A DNA stretch of 5,131 bases from Chloroflexota bacterium (lineage in GTDB: Bacteria > Chloroflexota > Dehalococcoidia > Lucifugimonadales > CATQGZ01). This document shows positions 1 through 5,131 of the stretch, one piece after another (positions within the stretch are counted from its first letter, which is position 1; every line of letters begins with the position of its first letter). A program made the translations under genes and the position numbers. The stretch lies in NCBI GenBank assembly GCA_027624995.1, contig JAQBTI010000187.1, positions 1 to 5,131 of the forward strand, given 5' to 3'. Under the pieces are notes generated by a model that was not told the DNA's origin, made no database searches, and saw only the letters and a list, made by a program, of their open reading frames with translations.

Positions 1-781
1 CCAGGTGCGGGAAGAGCCACTCCGCGATGCCGGCCAGCAGATCCCACCCAGCCAGCTCGAAGACCTCGAAAACACCGGCGACTGACCACCGTCTCCCTAT
101 CCCGGTCTTGATGATCGTGTCCACTCCCGCAGGGGTGAGCACGCCCCTCTCGACGAGCCACAGCGCCTCGCGCAGCAGCGCCCCCTGGAGTCGCATCGCC
201 GCGAATCCCGGGACCTCTTTCTGGAGAACGACCGGCTGTTTCCCCATACCGGTCAGGAGGTCTACGACAGTCTGTATGGACTCTTGCGAGCAGCCATTCG
301 CGCCGACGATCTCGACGAATGGCAGCAAGTAAGGCGGGTTTGCGTAATGGGCCGCGAGCACCTTGTCAGGCCTCGAGGTCGCGGTGGCCAGGTCGCTGGG
401 CATCAGGCTCGAAGTTCCAGTGGCCAGAATTGTATGCGGCGGACAGAGCCGGTCGAGTTCGGCGAACAGCTCCCGTTTGAGGTCTATGTCCTCGAACACG
501 TACTCCATCACGATGTCGACGTCTTCTACGGTCTCGGCGAGCGAAACGCTGGTCCTTATGTTCTGAGTGGCCCGGCGGCCCTCGTCCTCGTTCAACGTGC
601 CCATCGTTTGGAGGCGCTCGACGTTCTCTCGGACTCGGTCCAGGGCCCTGCTCAGGCTCTCCTCACTACGGGCAGTTAGGCGCACGTCGTAGCCCGTCAC
701 GGCGAACTCCTGAGCGATGGCGTGGCCCATCACACCCGCGCCTATCACCGCTATGCTCTTTATGTGGCTCGATTCGATCAT
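1..781 (-). CDS. 3-hydroxyacyl-CoA dehydrogenase family protein (NAD-binding), 3' end outside window
   Basis: The reading frame is open from an ATG at 781 to the window edge, giving 260 residues of a family usually about 300-320 long. The N-terminus is a Rossmann fold with the dinucleotide motif IGAGVMG (residues 13-19). It continues with VMEYVFEDIDLKRELFAELD (91-110), the usual segment of this family. Family knowledge places a catalytic Ser/His/Glu/Asn set here. Ser124 (TSSL), His145 (AHYANPP) and Glu157 (PFVEIV) are present with the expected spacing. The usual Asn of the PGF-x-x-NRL motif is Met196 (PGFAAMRL). The C-terminal part (RLQGALLREALWLVERGV, then GIGRRWSVAG) resembles the lambda-crystallin/L-carnitine dehydrogenase branch more than beta-oxidation FadB. 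The expected reaction is NAD-dependent oxidation of a 3-hydroxy acid or acyl-CoA in the cytosol; the substrate is unknown. It lies 9 bp after the dehydratase stop and is probably co-transcribed with it. The fold is confident; activity is doubtful. Confidence 0.9.
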   Translation of the reverse strand, partial: MIESSHIKSIAVIGAGVMGHAIAQEFAVTGYDVRLTARSEESLSRALDRVRENVERLQTMGTLNEDEGRRATQNIRTSVSLAETVEDVDIVMEYVFEDIDLKRELFAELDRLCPPHTILATGTSSLMPSDLATATSRPDKVLAAHYANPPYLLPFVEIVGANGCSQESIQTVVDLLTGMGKQPVVLQKEVPGFAAMRLQGALLREALWLVERGVLTPAGVDTIIKTGIGRRWSVAGVFEVFELAGWDLLAGIAEWLFPHL

Positions 782-787
782 GCGCGG

Positions 788-792
788 CTCCT
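788..792 (-). promoter_or_regulatory. Ribosome binding site of the dehydrogenase, overlapping the upstream stop codon
   Basis: On the minus strand the sequence TAGGAG sits 6 nt before the ATG at 781. Its TAG is the stop codon of the upstream dehydratase reading frame (791-793). The layout suggests translational coupling: ribosomes finishing the dehydratase in its restored frame would end on the next gene's Shine-Dalgarno. This also supports the shifted frame as the original one, because only that frame stops here. Confidence 0.7.
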
Positions 793-1749
793 ACAGAAGT
801 GGGTCGCACTCGATGACTTCGGACATCAGCGAGGCGTTCAGATGGGCGCCGGTGATAATCATGGCTACTCTCTTGCCGGCGAATGCGGCCCGATGCTCCG
901 CCAGTCCGGCCAGCGCGATAGCGGCAGACGGCTCGGACAGAATGCTCTCCAAATCCAGCAGCGTGCGGACTGCCGGGAGGAGCTTCGACTCGTGCCCCAG
1001 CCATACATCGTCTACGAGGGCTCTAGCTCCTTCACGATACCTGTTATGGGCACGCGAACGGCGAGGCCGTCTGCCAGGGTGGAGATGTTCGCCCGTTCGT
1101 TCCAGGCACCGCCCGTCATGGCCTGATGCATCGCTGGAGCCCCGGAGGCGACCAGGCCGACCACATGAGTGTCGGGACTTCGGTCCTTAAAGACGCTGGC
1201 AACACCCTTGATCAGCGAGCCGTTGCCCACGGGTACTAGCACGCAGTCCCACGACCCGGATTGGTCCAGCATCTCGGCGGCCATAGTAGCGGCGCCGGTC
1301 GCAAGCTCGGGGACCGCGCCGTCCTCCCAGAACGCTGCGACAGCCCTTGACGCGCCTGACCGAGCGAAGTCTTTGGCCTCATCAAAGTCGTCCCCGTATT
1401 CGGTAACATCCGCCCCTGCCAGCCGGATCCGCTCGACCTTGGAGGGCGTAGCGCCCTTTGGGACCACGACCGTGACGCGGACGCCGTGCCGTGCCCCGGC
1501 CACCGCGACTGCCAGTCCGAAGTTGCCGGCGGAGGCTACCCATATCCCTGCATCGGGAATCTGGTCACGGAGGCGTTCCATCGCGACCAGCGCGCCCCTT
1601 AGCTTGAACGACCCCACAGGCGTGCAGTCCTCGCGCTTGAGCCAGAGCTCCAGCCCCAGCCTGTTTCCGAGAATGAGGGCGGGAAGAAAGGGGGTCGGAG
1701 TCCATGGCTCATTGCCGAGGATTTGGGAGGCTGAAGCGAGGGAGGTCAC
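791..1749 (-). pseudogene. PLP-dependent threonine/serine dehydratase-like gene, broken by a -1 frameshift
   Basis: This is a fold-type II PLP enzyme. KREDCTPVGSFKLRGA (residues 40-55, counted from the TTG at 1755) fits the Ser/Thr dehydratase attachment signature, with Lys51 as the Schiff-base lysine. SAGNFG (75-80) and the phosphate-binding loop VGNGSLIKG (176-184) follow. The first frame ends at a stop at 1012-1014 soon after GIVKEL. The next frame, from 1018 down to a TAG at 791-793, then reads LVDDVWLG...LSEPSAAIALAGL...GKRVAMIITG, which is the usual C-terminal part of the family. Together the two parts give about 320 residues, a normal length. Five bases lie between the homologous blocks (1019-1023) where six are needed, so one base has been lost. 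The family reaction is deamination of threonine or serine to a 2-oxo acid; the exact substrate is unknown. Two starts are possible, TTG at 1755 and GTG at 1749. I prefer GTG because the weak AGG lies 8 nt before it but only 2 nt before the TTG. A sequencing or assembly error cannot be excluded. Confidence 0.85.
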
Positions 1750-1788
1750 GGGCAAAGCCTACAAAATTGCGTTGGCTGGGCAAGGCGG

Positions 1789-1816
1789 ATTATAGCACCA
1801 CCGCAAGCAATGGGAA
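1789..1816 (-). promoter_or_regulatory. Extended -10 promoter of the dehydratase-dehydrogenase unit
   Basis: On the minus strand a perfect extended -10, TGCTATAAT, occupies 1789-1797. A weak -35 candidate, TTCCCA (1811-1816), lies 16 bp upstream; a weak -35 is expected for extended -10 promoters. Transcription would begin near 1782, giving a leader of about 33 nt before the GTG at 1749. The promoter lies in the short gap after the HEAT-repeat gene, so the unit can be expressed independently. Confidence 0.7.
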
Positions 1817-1818
1817 CG

Positions 1819-1836
1819 CAACAAAGACGTTTGTTG
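1819..1836. repeat. Perfect 7-4-7 inverted repeat next to the promoter (possible operator or terminator)
   Basis: CAACAAA-GACG-TTTGTTG is a perfect dyad with 7-bp arms and a 4-base centre. It lies 18 bp past the HEAT-gene stop codon. It is centred about 45 bp upstream of the inferred transcription start of the dehydratase unit, just beyond the poor -35. That suits a regulator-binding site. As RNA it would form an AT-rich stem without a U-run, so a terminator role for the HEAT gene is less likely. Confidence 0.45.
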
Positions 1837-1853
1837 ACGGAGGCGACTGTCCG

Positions 1854-2777
1854 CTAGTTCTGAAAGGTGAAACCGAGGGGGTCTTCGTCAAACTCGACGT
1901 TGTTCAAGGCGGCCTGCGCTGCTTCTTCGAGCGCCTCGTCCCCCAGTTGCAAGCACTGGAGCAAGGCCCGCTTCGCCAGTGGACCGCCAATTGTACCCAG
2001 TGCGTGTACCGCCGAAAGCTGCACGAGGGAATCGTCATCCTTGACCAGACTGATTAGATGAGGCACCGTCATCTCGTCGCCGAGCAGGCCGATAGCGGTC
2101 GCGGCCTCGTACCGGATAGCCGGGTCGTCATGTCGAGCATCTTCGAGCACCGTAGGCAGCCACTGGCTGTCAGAAGTCCGTCCCATGGCATATATCGCAC
2201 TCTGTCTGAGCCTGGCATCTTCGCTTCCGTAGGCCTCGCGGATAATCTCCTCGATCTCTTCAGAGCCGAAGTTTGCTACCGCCTCTATTGAGCGCCTTTT
2301 GGTCTCGATATCCGCAAGCTCGTCGCCAATAGTAGATAGCAGGGCTTGCCGCACAAGTTCGGCGTCCCGAGGCAAGACCTTGCCGTCCTGTGCACGCTCC
2401 GCGAACTTGCCGAGCGATATCGCCGCCGCGGCCCGCACGTCGTCGGACGGGTCGCCCAGGAACAGGTTCACCAGAGGGCGAATCACGACCCGGTCGCTGC
2501 ATTCCCAAAGCCCTCGTGTCGCGGTCTCTCTGACCTGGTCATCGTCATCGAAGAGGCATGTGTGGAACACGGCCGAGAAGTCCAACTCGAGGTTCTCCTC
2601 GCTCAGCTCCACCAGCCGTAGCAGGGTTTCACACTTTCGGTCCGGGCTGAGGGATGCCCACTCCTCCTTGAACTCGGTCAGCTCATCCGAGGAGAGGGAC
2701 GAGAGTTGCAACAGGTCCGAATGTCGCAGCGGGTTCCGTTCGTCGGACAGTTCCTTCATGTACTTCTGGACGGTCAA
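1854..2777 (-). CDS. HEAT-repeat (PBS-lyase-type) scaffold protein
   Basis: A 307-residue, strongly acidic, probably cytosolic protein. An N-terminal helical part (about 1-65: NPLRHSDLLQLSSLSSDEL, then EWASLSPDRKCETLLRLVEL) precedes about seven tandem two-helix repeats from about residue 66 to 295. The repeats show patterns such as DDQVRETATRGLWE, SDDVRAAAAISLGKFAE, DARLRQSAIYAMGR, DPAIRYEAATAIGLLGD and SLVQLSAVHALGTIGG. The end is an acidic tail (VEFDEDPLGFTFQN). HEAT arrays are protein-binding solenoids; no catalytic motif, signal peptide or membrane segment is seen, and the partner is unknown. I recall similar proteins from Chloroflexota genomes, without assigned function. The start is taken as TTG at 2777, with GGAG 7 nt upstream (2785-2788). 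An in-frame GTG at 2846 would add 23 low-complexity residues (Thr/Ser/Arg) without a ribosome site. It has its own promoter about 130 nt upstream and looks intact. Confidence 0.85.
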   Translation of the reverse strand: MTVQKYMKELSDERNPLRHSDLLQLSSLSSDELTEFKEEWASLSPDRKCETLLRLVELSEENLELDFSAVFHTCLFDDDDQVRETATRGLWECSDRVVIRPLVNLFLGDPSDDVRAAAAISLGKFAERAQDGKVLPRDAELVRQALLSTIGDELADIETKRRSIEAVANFGSEEIEEIIREAYGSEDARLRQSAIYAMGRTSDSQWLPTVLEDARHDDPAIRYEAATAIGLLGDEMTVPHLISLVKDDDSLVQLSAVHALGTIGGPLAKRALLQCLQLGDEALEEAAQAALNNVEFDEDPLGFTFQN

Positions 2778-2913
2778 GCTTGTTCTCCGAGTCGTCGTGG
2801 TCGAGCTGCCTGCCAGGGGCGAAAACGGAACTGTAGCCACCGTCACTGACGATCAAGCGCCGCGGGCCGGTGCCCTCGCCGATCACCCCGCTTAAGGTGT
2901 GCTGCTCATTTGG

Positions 2914-2942
2914 AAGTTAGCTGAGACCCGATCATCTGTCAA
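2914..2942 (-). promoter_or_regulatory. Sigma-70-like promoter of the HEAT-repeat gene
   Basis: On the minus strand a perfect -35 TTGACA (2937-2942), a 17-bp spacer and a poorer -10 TAACTT (2914-2919) are present. Transcription would start near 2907, leaving a leader of about 130 nt before the TTG start. The leader is GC-rich, and I could not match it to a known riboswitch. A GTG-started frame beginning at 2886 crosses the leader and runs into the gene out of frame; it has no recognisable content. Confidence 0.6.
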
Positions 2943-2970
2943 GTCGGATGGCGGCTGCGCGAGGCACGCA

Positions 2971-2991
2971 AAGAAGTGCCCCTGCGGGGAC
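2971..2991 (-). terminator. Weak terminator-like hairpin after the MMPL fragment
   Basis: Read on the minus strand, CCCC-GCA-GGGG (2979-2989) is flanked by GT/AC and followed by TTCTT. The stem is short and the T-run is interrupted, so intrinsic termination would be weak. Its place, between the MMPL remnant and the HEAT-gene promoter, is where a terminator would be expected. Confidence 0.3.
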
Positions 2992-3052
2992 GGGCGCCAA
3001 GAATGGAGTCAAGTCTAGGGGCGATGGTAATCCCTAATTCACTGTCGGTGGT

Positions 3053-3448
3053 TTAGCCGTCTCCACCTACGGCAAAGGCCTCTTCCATCGTGTTGGGTGC
3101 GGCCTCGATCCGGAGTTCCGGCAGCCAGCTCATGAAGCTGGGCAGGTACCAGTTCCAGTCTCCAAGCAACTGCATGGTGGATGGGACGAGGACCGTGCGA
3201 ACTATTGTTGCGTCTACCAGGACCGCTACGGCCAGCCCGAATCCAAACTGCTGAAGCGGAATCAGTCGTCCAGCCGCAAAACCAGAGAACACCGCTACCA
3301 TGATAAGCGCAGCGCCTGTTATCAGTCCTGCCGTAGTTGTCACCCCATGTACGATGGACTCAGCGTTGTTCTTAGTCTCGTTGTATCGCTCCTGTATGCG
3401 GCTGAGAAGGAATACCTGGTAGTCCATCGATAGCCCATGCGGCTTCAC
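3053..3448 (-). pseudogene. C-terminal remnant of an MMPL/RND-family membrane transporter
   Basis: From about 3436 the frame reads GLSMDYQVFLLSRIQERY and continues with two hydrophobic stretches (about residues 37-59 and 68-94 of the 131-codon frame, including GAALIMVAVFSGFAAG and GFGLAVAVLVDATIVRTVLV). It ends with STMQLLGDWNWYLP and a short tail. These are the characteristic last transmembrane segments of MMPL transporters, which are normally about 700 residues or more. The frame stays open above 3448, but its translation there (QSLPEAPGSVKP) is not membrane-like, so homology starts abruptly. The first GTG (3448) has no fitting ribosome site. The head of this frame overlaps the end of the marR frame out of register. 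I infer that a deletion removed the marR 3' end or intergenic DNA together with about 80% of the transporter. It cannot be a working pump; whether a short peptide is made is unknown. Confidence 0.85.
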
Positions 3449-3974
3449 CGACCCTGGAGCCTCTGGAAGGCTTTGACGCCGTCGGCCCTCTTGGCGGGCC
3501 TGCCGCGAGTACGCTGGATACCCTGCGGGCTACCTCGAGTACCTTCGCGAGATGCTCGTGCAGGCCGTCGACGGTGGCCTGTCCGATAAATCGCTCCATC
3601 TGCTCGCGCGCATCTTCCATAATGGCGAAGGCCTCGGCCATCACCTGCTTGCCTTCGACCGTAACCTGCAGTACACGCGTCCGCCGATCCTCCCCGGGGG
3701 CTACCGTCAGGAGGCCGAGTCTGTCCAGCGGCTGCAGATTCCTCGTGAGAGTCGTCCGATCCATCACCAGGTTGTCCGCGACGTGGGTGATCGTGGGCGG
3801 GTCGGCCAGGAGGACCGAATTGAGGATGTGGAGCTGCGTCGCCCGGATGCCGCACGGCTGGAGCATGTCATCGAACACACGCGTCACCGCCCTTGCCACC
3901 TTACGCAGGTGGAACGCAGGGCACTGCGCCGCGAACTCTCTAGACTTAGCCAGGAACGTGGAGTCGGATACCAG
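3372..3974 (-). CDS. MarR-family winged-helix transcriptional regulator with an abnormal C-terminal tail
   Basis: The core is a MarR dimeric winged helix: CPAFHLRKVARAVTRVFDDML (first helix), IRATQLHILNSVLL, then ITHVADNLVMDRTTLTRNLQPLDRLGLL (helix-turn-helix) and the wing GEDRRTRVLQVTVEGK with the conserved Asp-Arg. A long C-terminal dimerisation helix ends near VLEVARRVSSVLA (about 3504). About 43 further residues, rich in Pro, Gly and Ser, run to the stop at 3372 and overlap the MMPL remnant out of frame. They are probably an accidental tail created by a deletion. Such regulators usually repress a neighbouring transporter gene, here the MMPL. The start is uncertain. TTG codons at 4055 and 4037 lie in the IS end and in the -35 box, so they cannot be used from the promoter seen. 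The first likely codon after the transcription start is CTG at 3974, with GAGG 6 nt upstream. DNA binding is expected; ligand unknown. Confidence 0.8.
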   Translation of the reverse strand: MVSDSTFLAKSREFAAQCPAFHLRKVARAVTRVFDDMLQPCGIRATQLHILNSVLLADPPTITHVADNLVMDRTTLTRNLQPLDRLGLLTVAPGEDRRTRVLQVTVEGKQVMAEAFAIMEDAREQMERFIGQATVDGLHEHLAKVLEVARRVSSVLAAGPPRGPTASKPSRGSRVGEAAWAIDGLPGIPSQPHTGAIQRD

Positions 3975-4008
3975 CGGGGACCTCGCCCAAAAACTGTATA
4001 TGCACGTA

Positions 4009-4037
4009 ATAATAGTGGTGCTTACCGCTTTTGTCAA
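4009..4037 (-). promoter_or_regulatory. Near-consensus sigma-70 promoter of marR
   Basis: On the minus strand TTGACA (4032-4037), a 17-bp spacer and TATTAT (4009-4014) form a promoter matching 11 of 12 consensus positions. Transcription would start near 4002, about 28 nt before the CTG start. It lies about 10 bp outside the left end of the insertion sequence, so the IS removed or replaced anything that acted upstream of the -35. Confidence 0.75.
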
Positions 4038-4049
4038 TGGTTCGCATGA

Positions 4050-4105
4050 CCTCAAAAATATAGTTACCGAAGGGAGGAATGTGCCTCAGAATTGCGGTTA
4101 CCGAA
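4050..4105 (+). repeat. Left IS end: two 22-bp direct repeats, 34-bp period
   Basis: Copies at 4050-4071 and 4084-4105 both begin CCTCA and end GTTACCGAA, separated by 12 bp ending in TGTG. The inner copy has the intact imperfect palindrome CGGT-T-ACCG. The outer copy has decayed to TAGTTACCG. Together they form a two-module transposase binding site in front of the gene. Confidence 0.8.
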
Positions 4106-4110
4106 ATCGA

Positions 4111-4116
4111 GGAGGT
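4111..4116 (+). promoter_or_regulatory. Ribosome binding site that decides the transposase start
   Basis: GGAGGT lies 5 nt before GTG at 4121. The alternative in-frame ATG at 4079 has its GGAGG only one base upstream, and its first codons would run through the inner terminal repeat. GTG at 4121 is therefore the better start. Confidence 0.7.
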
Positions 4117-4120
4117 AGCC

Positions 4121-5083
4121 GTGAACCGAGGGAGTATTCGGGAGTATGTCGCGCGTCAGAGAGAGAGGTACAAGAAGGCCGGCAATTCGGAGAAAGGAAG
4201 GATCCTCGACGAGGTGGTGGCGGTGACCAACTATCACCGGAAGTCGGCGATACGGTTGCTGTGTGATCGGAAAAGAGAGTATGGAGGCGGGCGAGTGGGC
4301 AGGCCAGTGGTGTACGGTCCGAAGGTGGCGGCCGCTGCCAGGACGGTCCACGAGGCGGCGGGCAGGATCGGTGCGAAACGCTTGCATCCGTTTGTAGGTG
4401 AGCTGGCGACATGTTTGGAGGTATTCGGCGAGCTCGAGATGGACGCTGAGACAGGGGTTTTGCTCAGGGGTGCAAGTGTTGCAACGCTGGAGCGGCTATT
4501 GGTCTGTGACCAGGTGGCGATGCGAAGGAAGGTGAGGAGCCTGACCAAGCCGGGGACCTTGCTGCGTAACCGGATCGCGGTGCGGACCTTCAGGGACTGG
4601 GACGACGCGAGGCCAGGCTTTATAGAAGTGGACACGGTGGCCCACTGTGGAGATACGATGAAAGGGTTCCGAAGCAGGCCGTACCGTAAGAACGATAGTG
4701 CCCACGTCGAGCAGAAGAACGGCGCAGTAATCCGACGGCTGACCGGCCACAGCCGATACTCATCGGCGGCGGCCTTCAAGCAGCTGCAGCAGGTATACTC
4801 ACTGGCCAGGCTCCACGTGAACTTTTTTCAGCCGGTACGTCGGCTCTCAGCGAAGAGTCGGGAAGGAGCCAGGGTGGTGCGCTACCACGACGAGGGTACG
4901 ACTCCCTACCAACGCATGCTCCAAAGCGGGGCGCTTACGGGAGCCCGGGAGACGGTGATGGACAAGCTCTATCGATCGCTCAATCCGCTCTGGCTCAGCC
5001 GGCAGATCGAAGTCGAGACGGAAAAGCTTCTGCGCCTAGCTTGGCGCCAAGGTGACTCACTTTCGTGGTCACCCACACGGTAA
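4121..5083 (+). pseudogene. DDE (rve-fold) IS transposase with an in-frame deletion in the catalytic core
   Basis: 320 residues from GTG at 4121. The N-terminal part is a helical DNA-binding region (SIREYVARQRERYKKA, KGRILDEVVAVTNYHRKSAIRLL, about 5-47). The catalytic domain begins at RPGFIEVDTVAHCGDTMKG (164-182), with the first Asp at 171. It then jumps directly to FRSRPYRKNDSAHVEQKN (183-200), which carries the catalytic Glu197. In intact relatives these blocks are separated by roughly 75 residues holding the second Asp (usually in a D-N-G-S-E-F motif). That stretch is missing here without loss of frame, so the DDE triad is incomplete and the protein should be inactive. The C-terminal part (LHVNFFQPVRRL, RYHDEGTTPYQRMLQSGAL) is normal for the family. 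The TAA stop lies inside the inner right terminal repeat. It might still bind the IS ends and interfere with transposition of intact copies; that is speculation. Confidence 0.85.
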
Positions 5084-5131
5084 CCGTAATTATGAGGTCA
5101 CAGGGCTGGTTCGGTAACCGTTAATTATGAG
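5076..5131 (-). repeat. Right IS end: two ~22-bp direct repeats, inverted relative to the left end
   Basis: Copies at 5076-5097 and 5110-5131 start 34 bp apart, as at the left end. Both contain the palindrome CGGTAACCG followed by an AT-rich part and ATGAG. The outer copy has one extra T (CCGTTAATT against CCGTAATT), and the window ends inside or at its edge. The inner copy begins within the transposase codons for Thr-Arg-stop. Confidence 0.8.

Larger units (their letters stand above)
4047..5131 (+). mobile_element. Insertion sequence with duplicated terminal repeats and a defective DDE transposase
   Basis: A single transposase gene is enclosed by inverted ends. Each end has two copies of a ~22-bp unit, CCTCA-(AT-rich)-CGGTTACCGAA. 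The copies are at 4050-4071 and 4084-4105 on the left, and in inverted orientation at 5076-5097 and 5110-5131 on the right. The outermost right repeat runs to the last base of the window, so the true right tip and any target duplication are out of sight. The left tip is placed at about 4047 because TGACCTCA there matches the flank of the inner right repeat (TGACCTCA on the reverse strand). The transposase resembles rve-fold enzymes that I recall being filed under ISNCY; this family call is from memory and tentative. The visible copy is about 1.08 kb. An undeleted copy would be roughly 0.2 kb longer. It cannot move by itself. Confidence 0.8.

Noticed and set aside
1169..1795. 208-codon plus-strand open frame
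   Set aside because: Antisense to the dehydratase, low-complexity Ser/Ala/Pro composition, no family features.
2853..2884. GATC-bounded GC-rich imperfect hairpin in the HEAT-gene leader as a riboswitch
   Set aside because: Pairing is imperfect and no known aptamer pattern can be recognised.
2299..2895. 198-codon plus-strand open frame
   Set aside because: It lies antisense to the HEAT-repeat gene, is Ser/Arg-rich with no recognisable domain, and is explained by high GC in the opposite strand.
3484..3500. GGCCC-7-GGGCC hairpin near the end of the MarR homology, possible old terminator
   Set aside because: Only a 5-bp stem with no T-run, inside a GC-rich reading frame; likely by chance.
3946..4005. 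19-residue leader ORF (GTG start, minus strand) in front of marR
   Set aside because: Its GTG lies at or just upstream of the inferred transcription start and it has no ribosome site.
4031..4064. Plus-strand promoter for the transposase (TTGTCA with TATAGT in the left IS end)
   Set aside because: The -10 is fair but the spacing to TTGTCA is 22 bp, too long, and no better -35 is found. The -10 alone may have some activity.
3574..4266. 230-codon plus-strand frame running from antisense of marR into the IS
   Set aside because: It crosses the IS boundary and the terminal repeats, and its translation has no domain; a shadow of marR.
4234..4779. 181-codon minus-strand frame inside the IS
   Set aside because: Antisense of the transposase gene; the plus-strand frame has clear family motifs, this one has none.
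1..5131. CRISPR array, tRNA or rRNA genes
   Set aside because: No regularly spaced repeats apart from the two-copy IS ends, and no cloverleaf or rRNA-like conserved stretch was noticed on either strand.

Overview
The window looks like a piece of a GC-rich bacterial genome, most likely Chloroflexota of the Dehalococcoidia/SAR202 kind. That placement is an inference from remembered family resemblance: the HEAT-repeat protein with a helical 'PLRHSDL...LS' N-terminus, the MarR-MMPL pairing, and the style of the dehydrogenase/dehydratase pair. No rRNA or other phylogenetic marker is present.

Layout. All resident genes read on the minus strand, so the transcription order runs from high to low coordinates. 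At 4047-5131 (right edge at or just past the window end) is an insertion sequence on the plus strand. It carries one DDE-type transposase, which has lost the middle of its catalytic domain. Each end of the element has two copies of a ~22-bp repeat set 34 bp apart. About 10 bp beyond its left end begins a near-consensus promoter for a MarR-family regulator (3372-3974). The regulator is followed, overlapping and out of frame, by the last ~130 residues of an MMPL/RND-type membrane transporter (3053-3448). The rest of the transporter is gone, so this looks like a deletion scar in a former marR-mmpL unit. The intergenic stretch 2778-3052 holds a weak terminator-like hairpin and a good promoter (2914-2942) for a HEAT-repeat protein (1854-2777). 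Next comes an extended -10 promoter with an inverted repeat just upstream. It drives a two-gene unit: a PLP-dependent threonine/serine dehydratase-like gene broken by a one-base frameshift (791-1749), and a 3-hydroxyacyl-CoA dehydrogenase-like gene (1-781) that runs off the window. The ribosome binding site of the latter overlaps the dehydratase stop codon.

How it fits together. The dehydratase and the dehydrogenase are probably co-transcribed catabolic enzymes of amino-acid or hydroxy-acid metabolism; the substrates cannot be read from the sequence. The MarR protein probably once controlled the adjacent efflux-type transporter. Three of the six genes carry lesions (transposase internal deletion, MMPL truncation, dehydratase frameshift), and a fourth (the dehydrogenase) lacks an expected catalytic residue. 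The window therefore looks like a decaying accessory region. I found no convincing new multi-gene system. The most informative structures are the double-module IS ends and the pattern of gene lesions.
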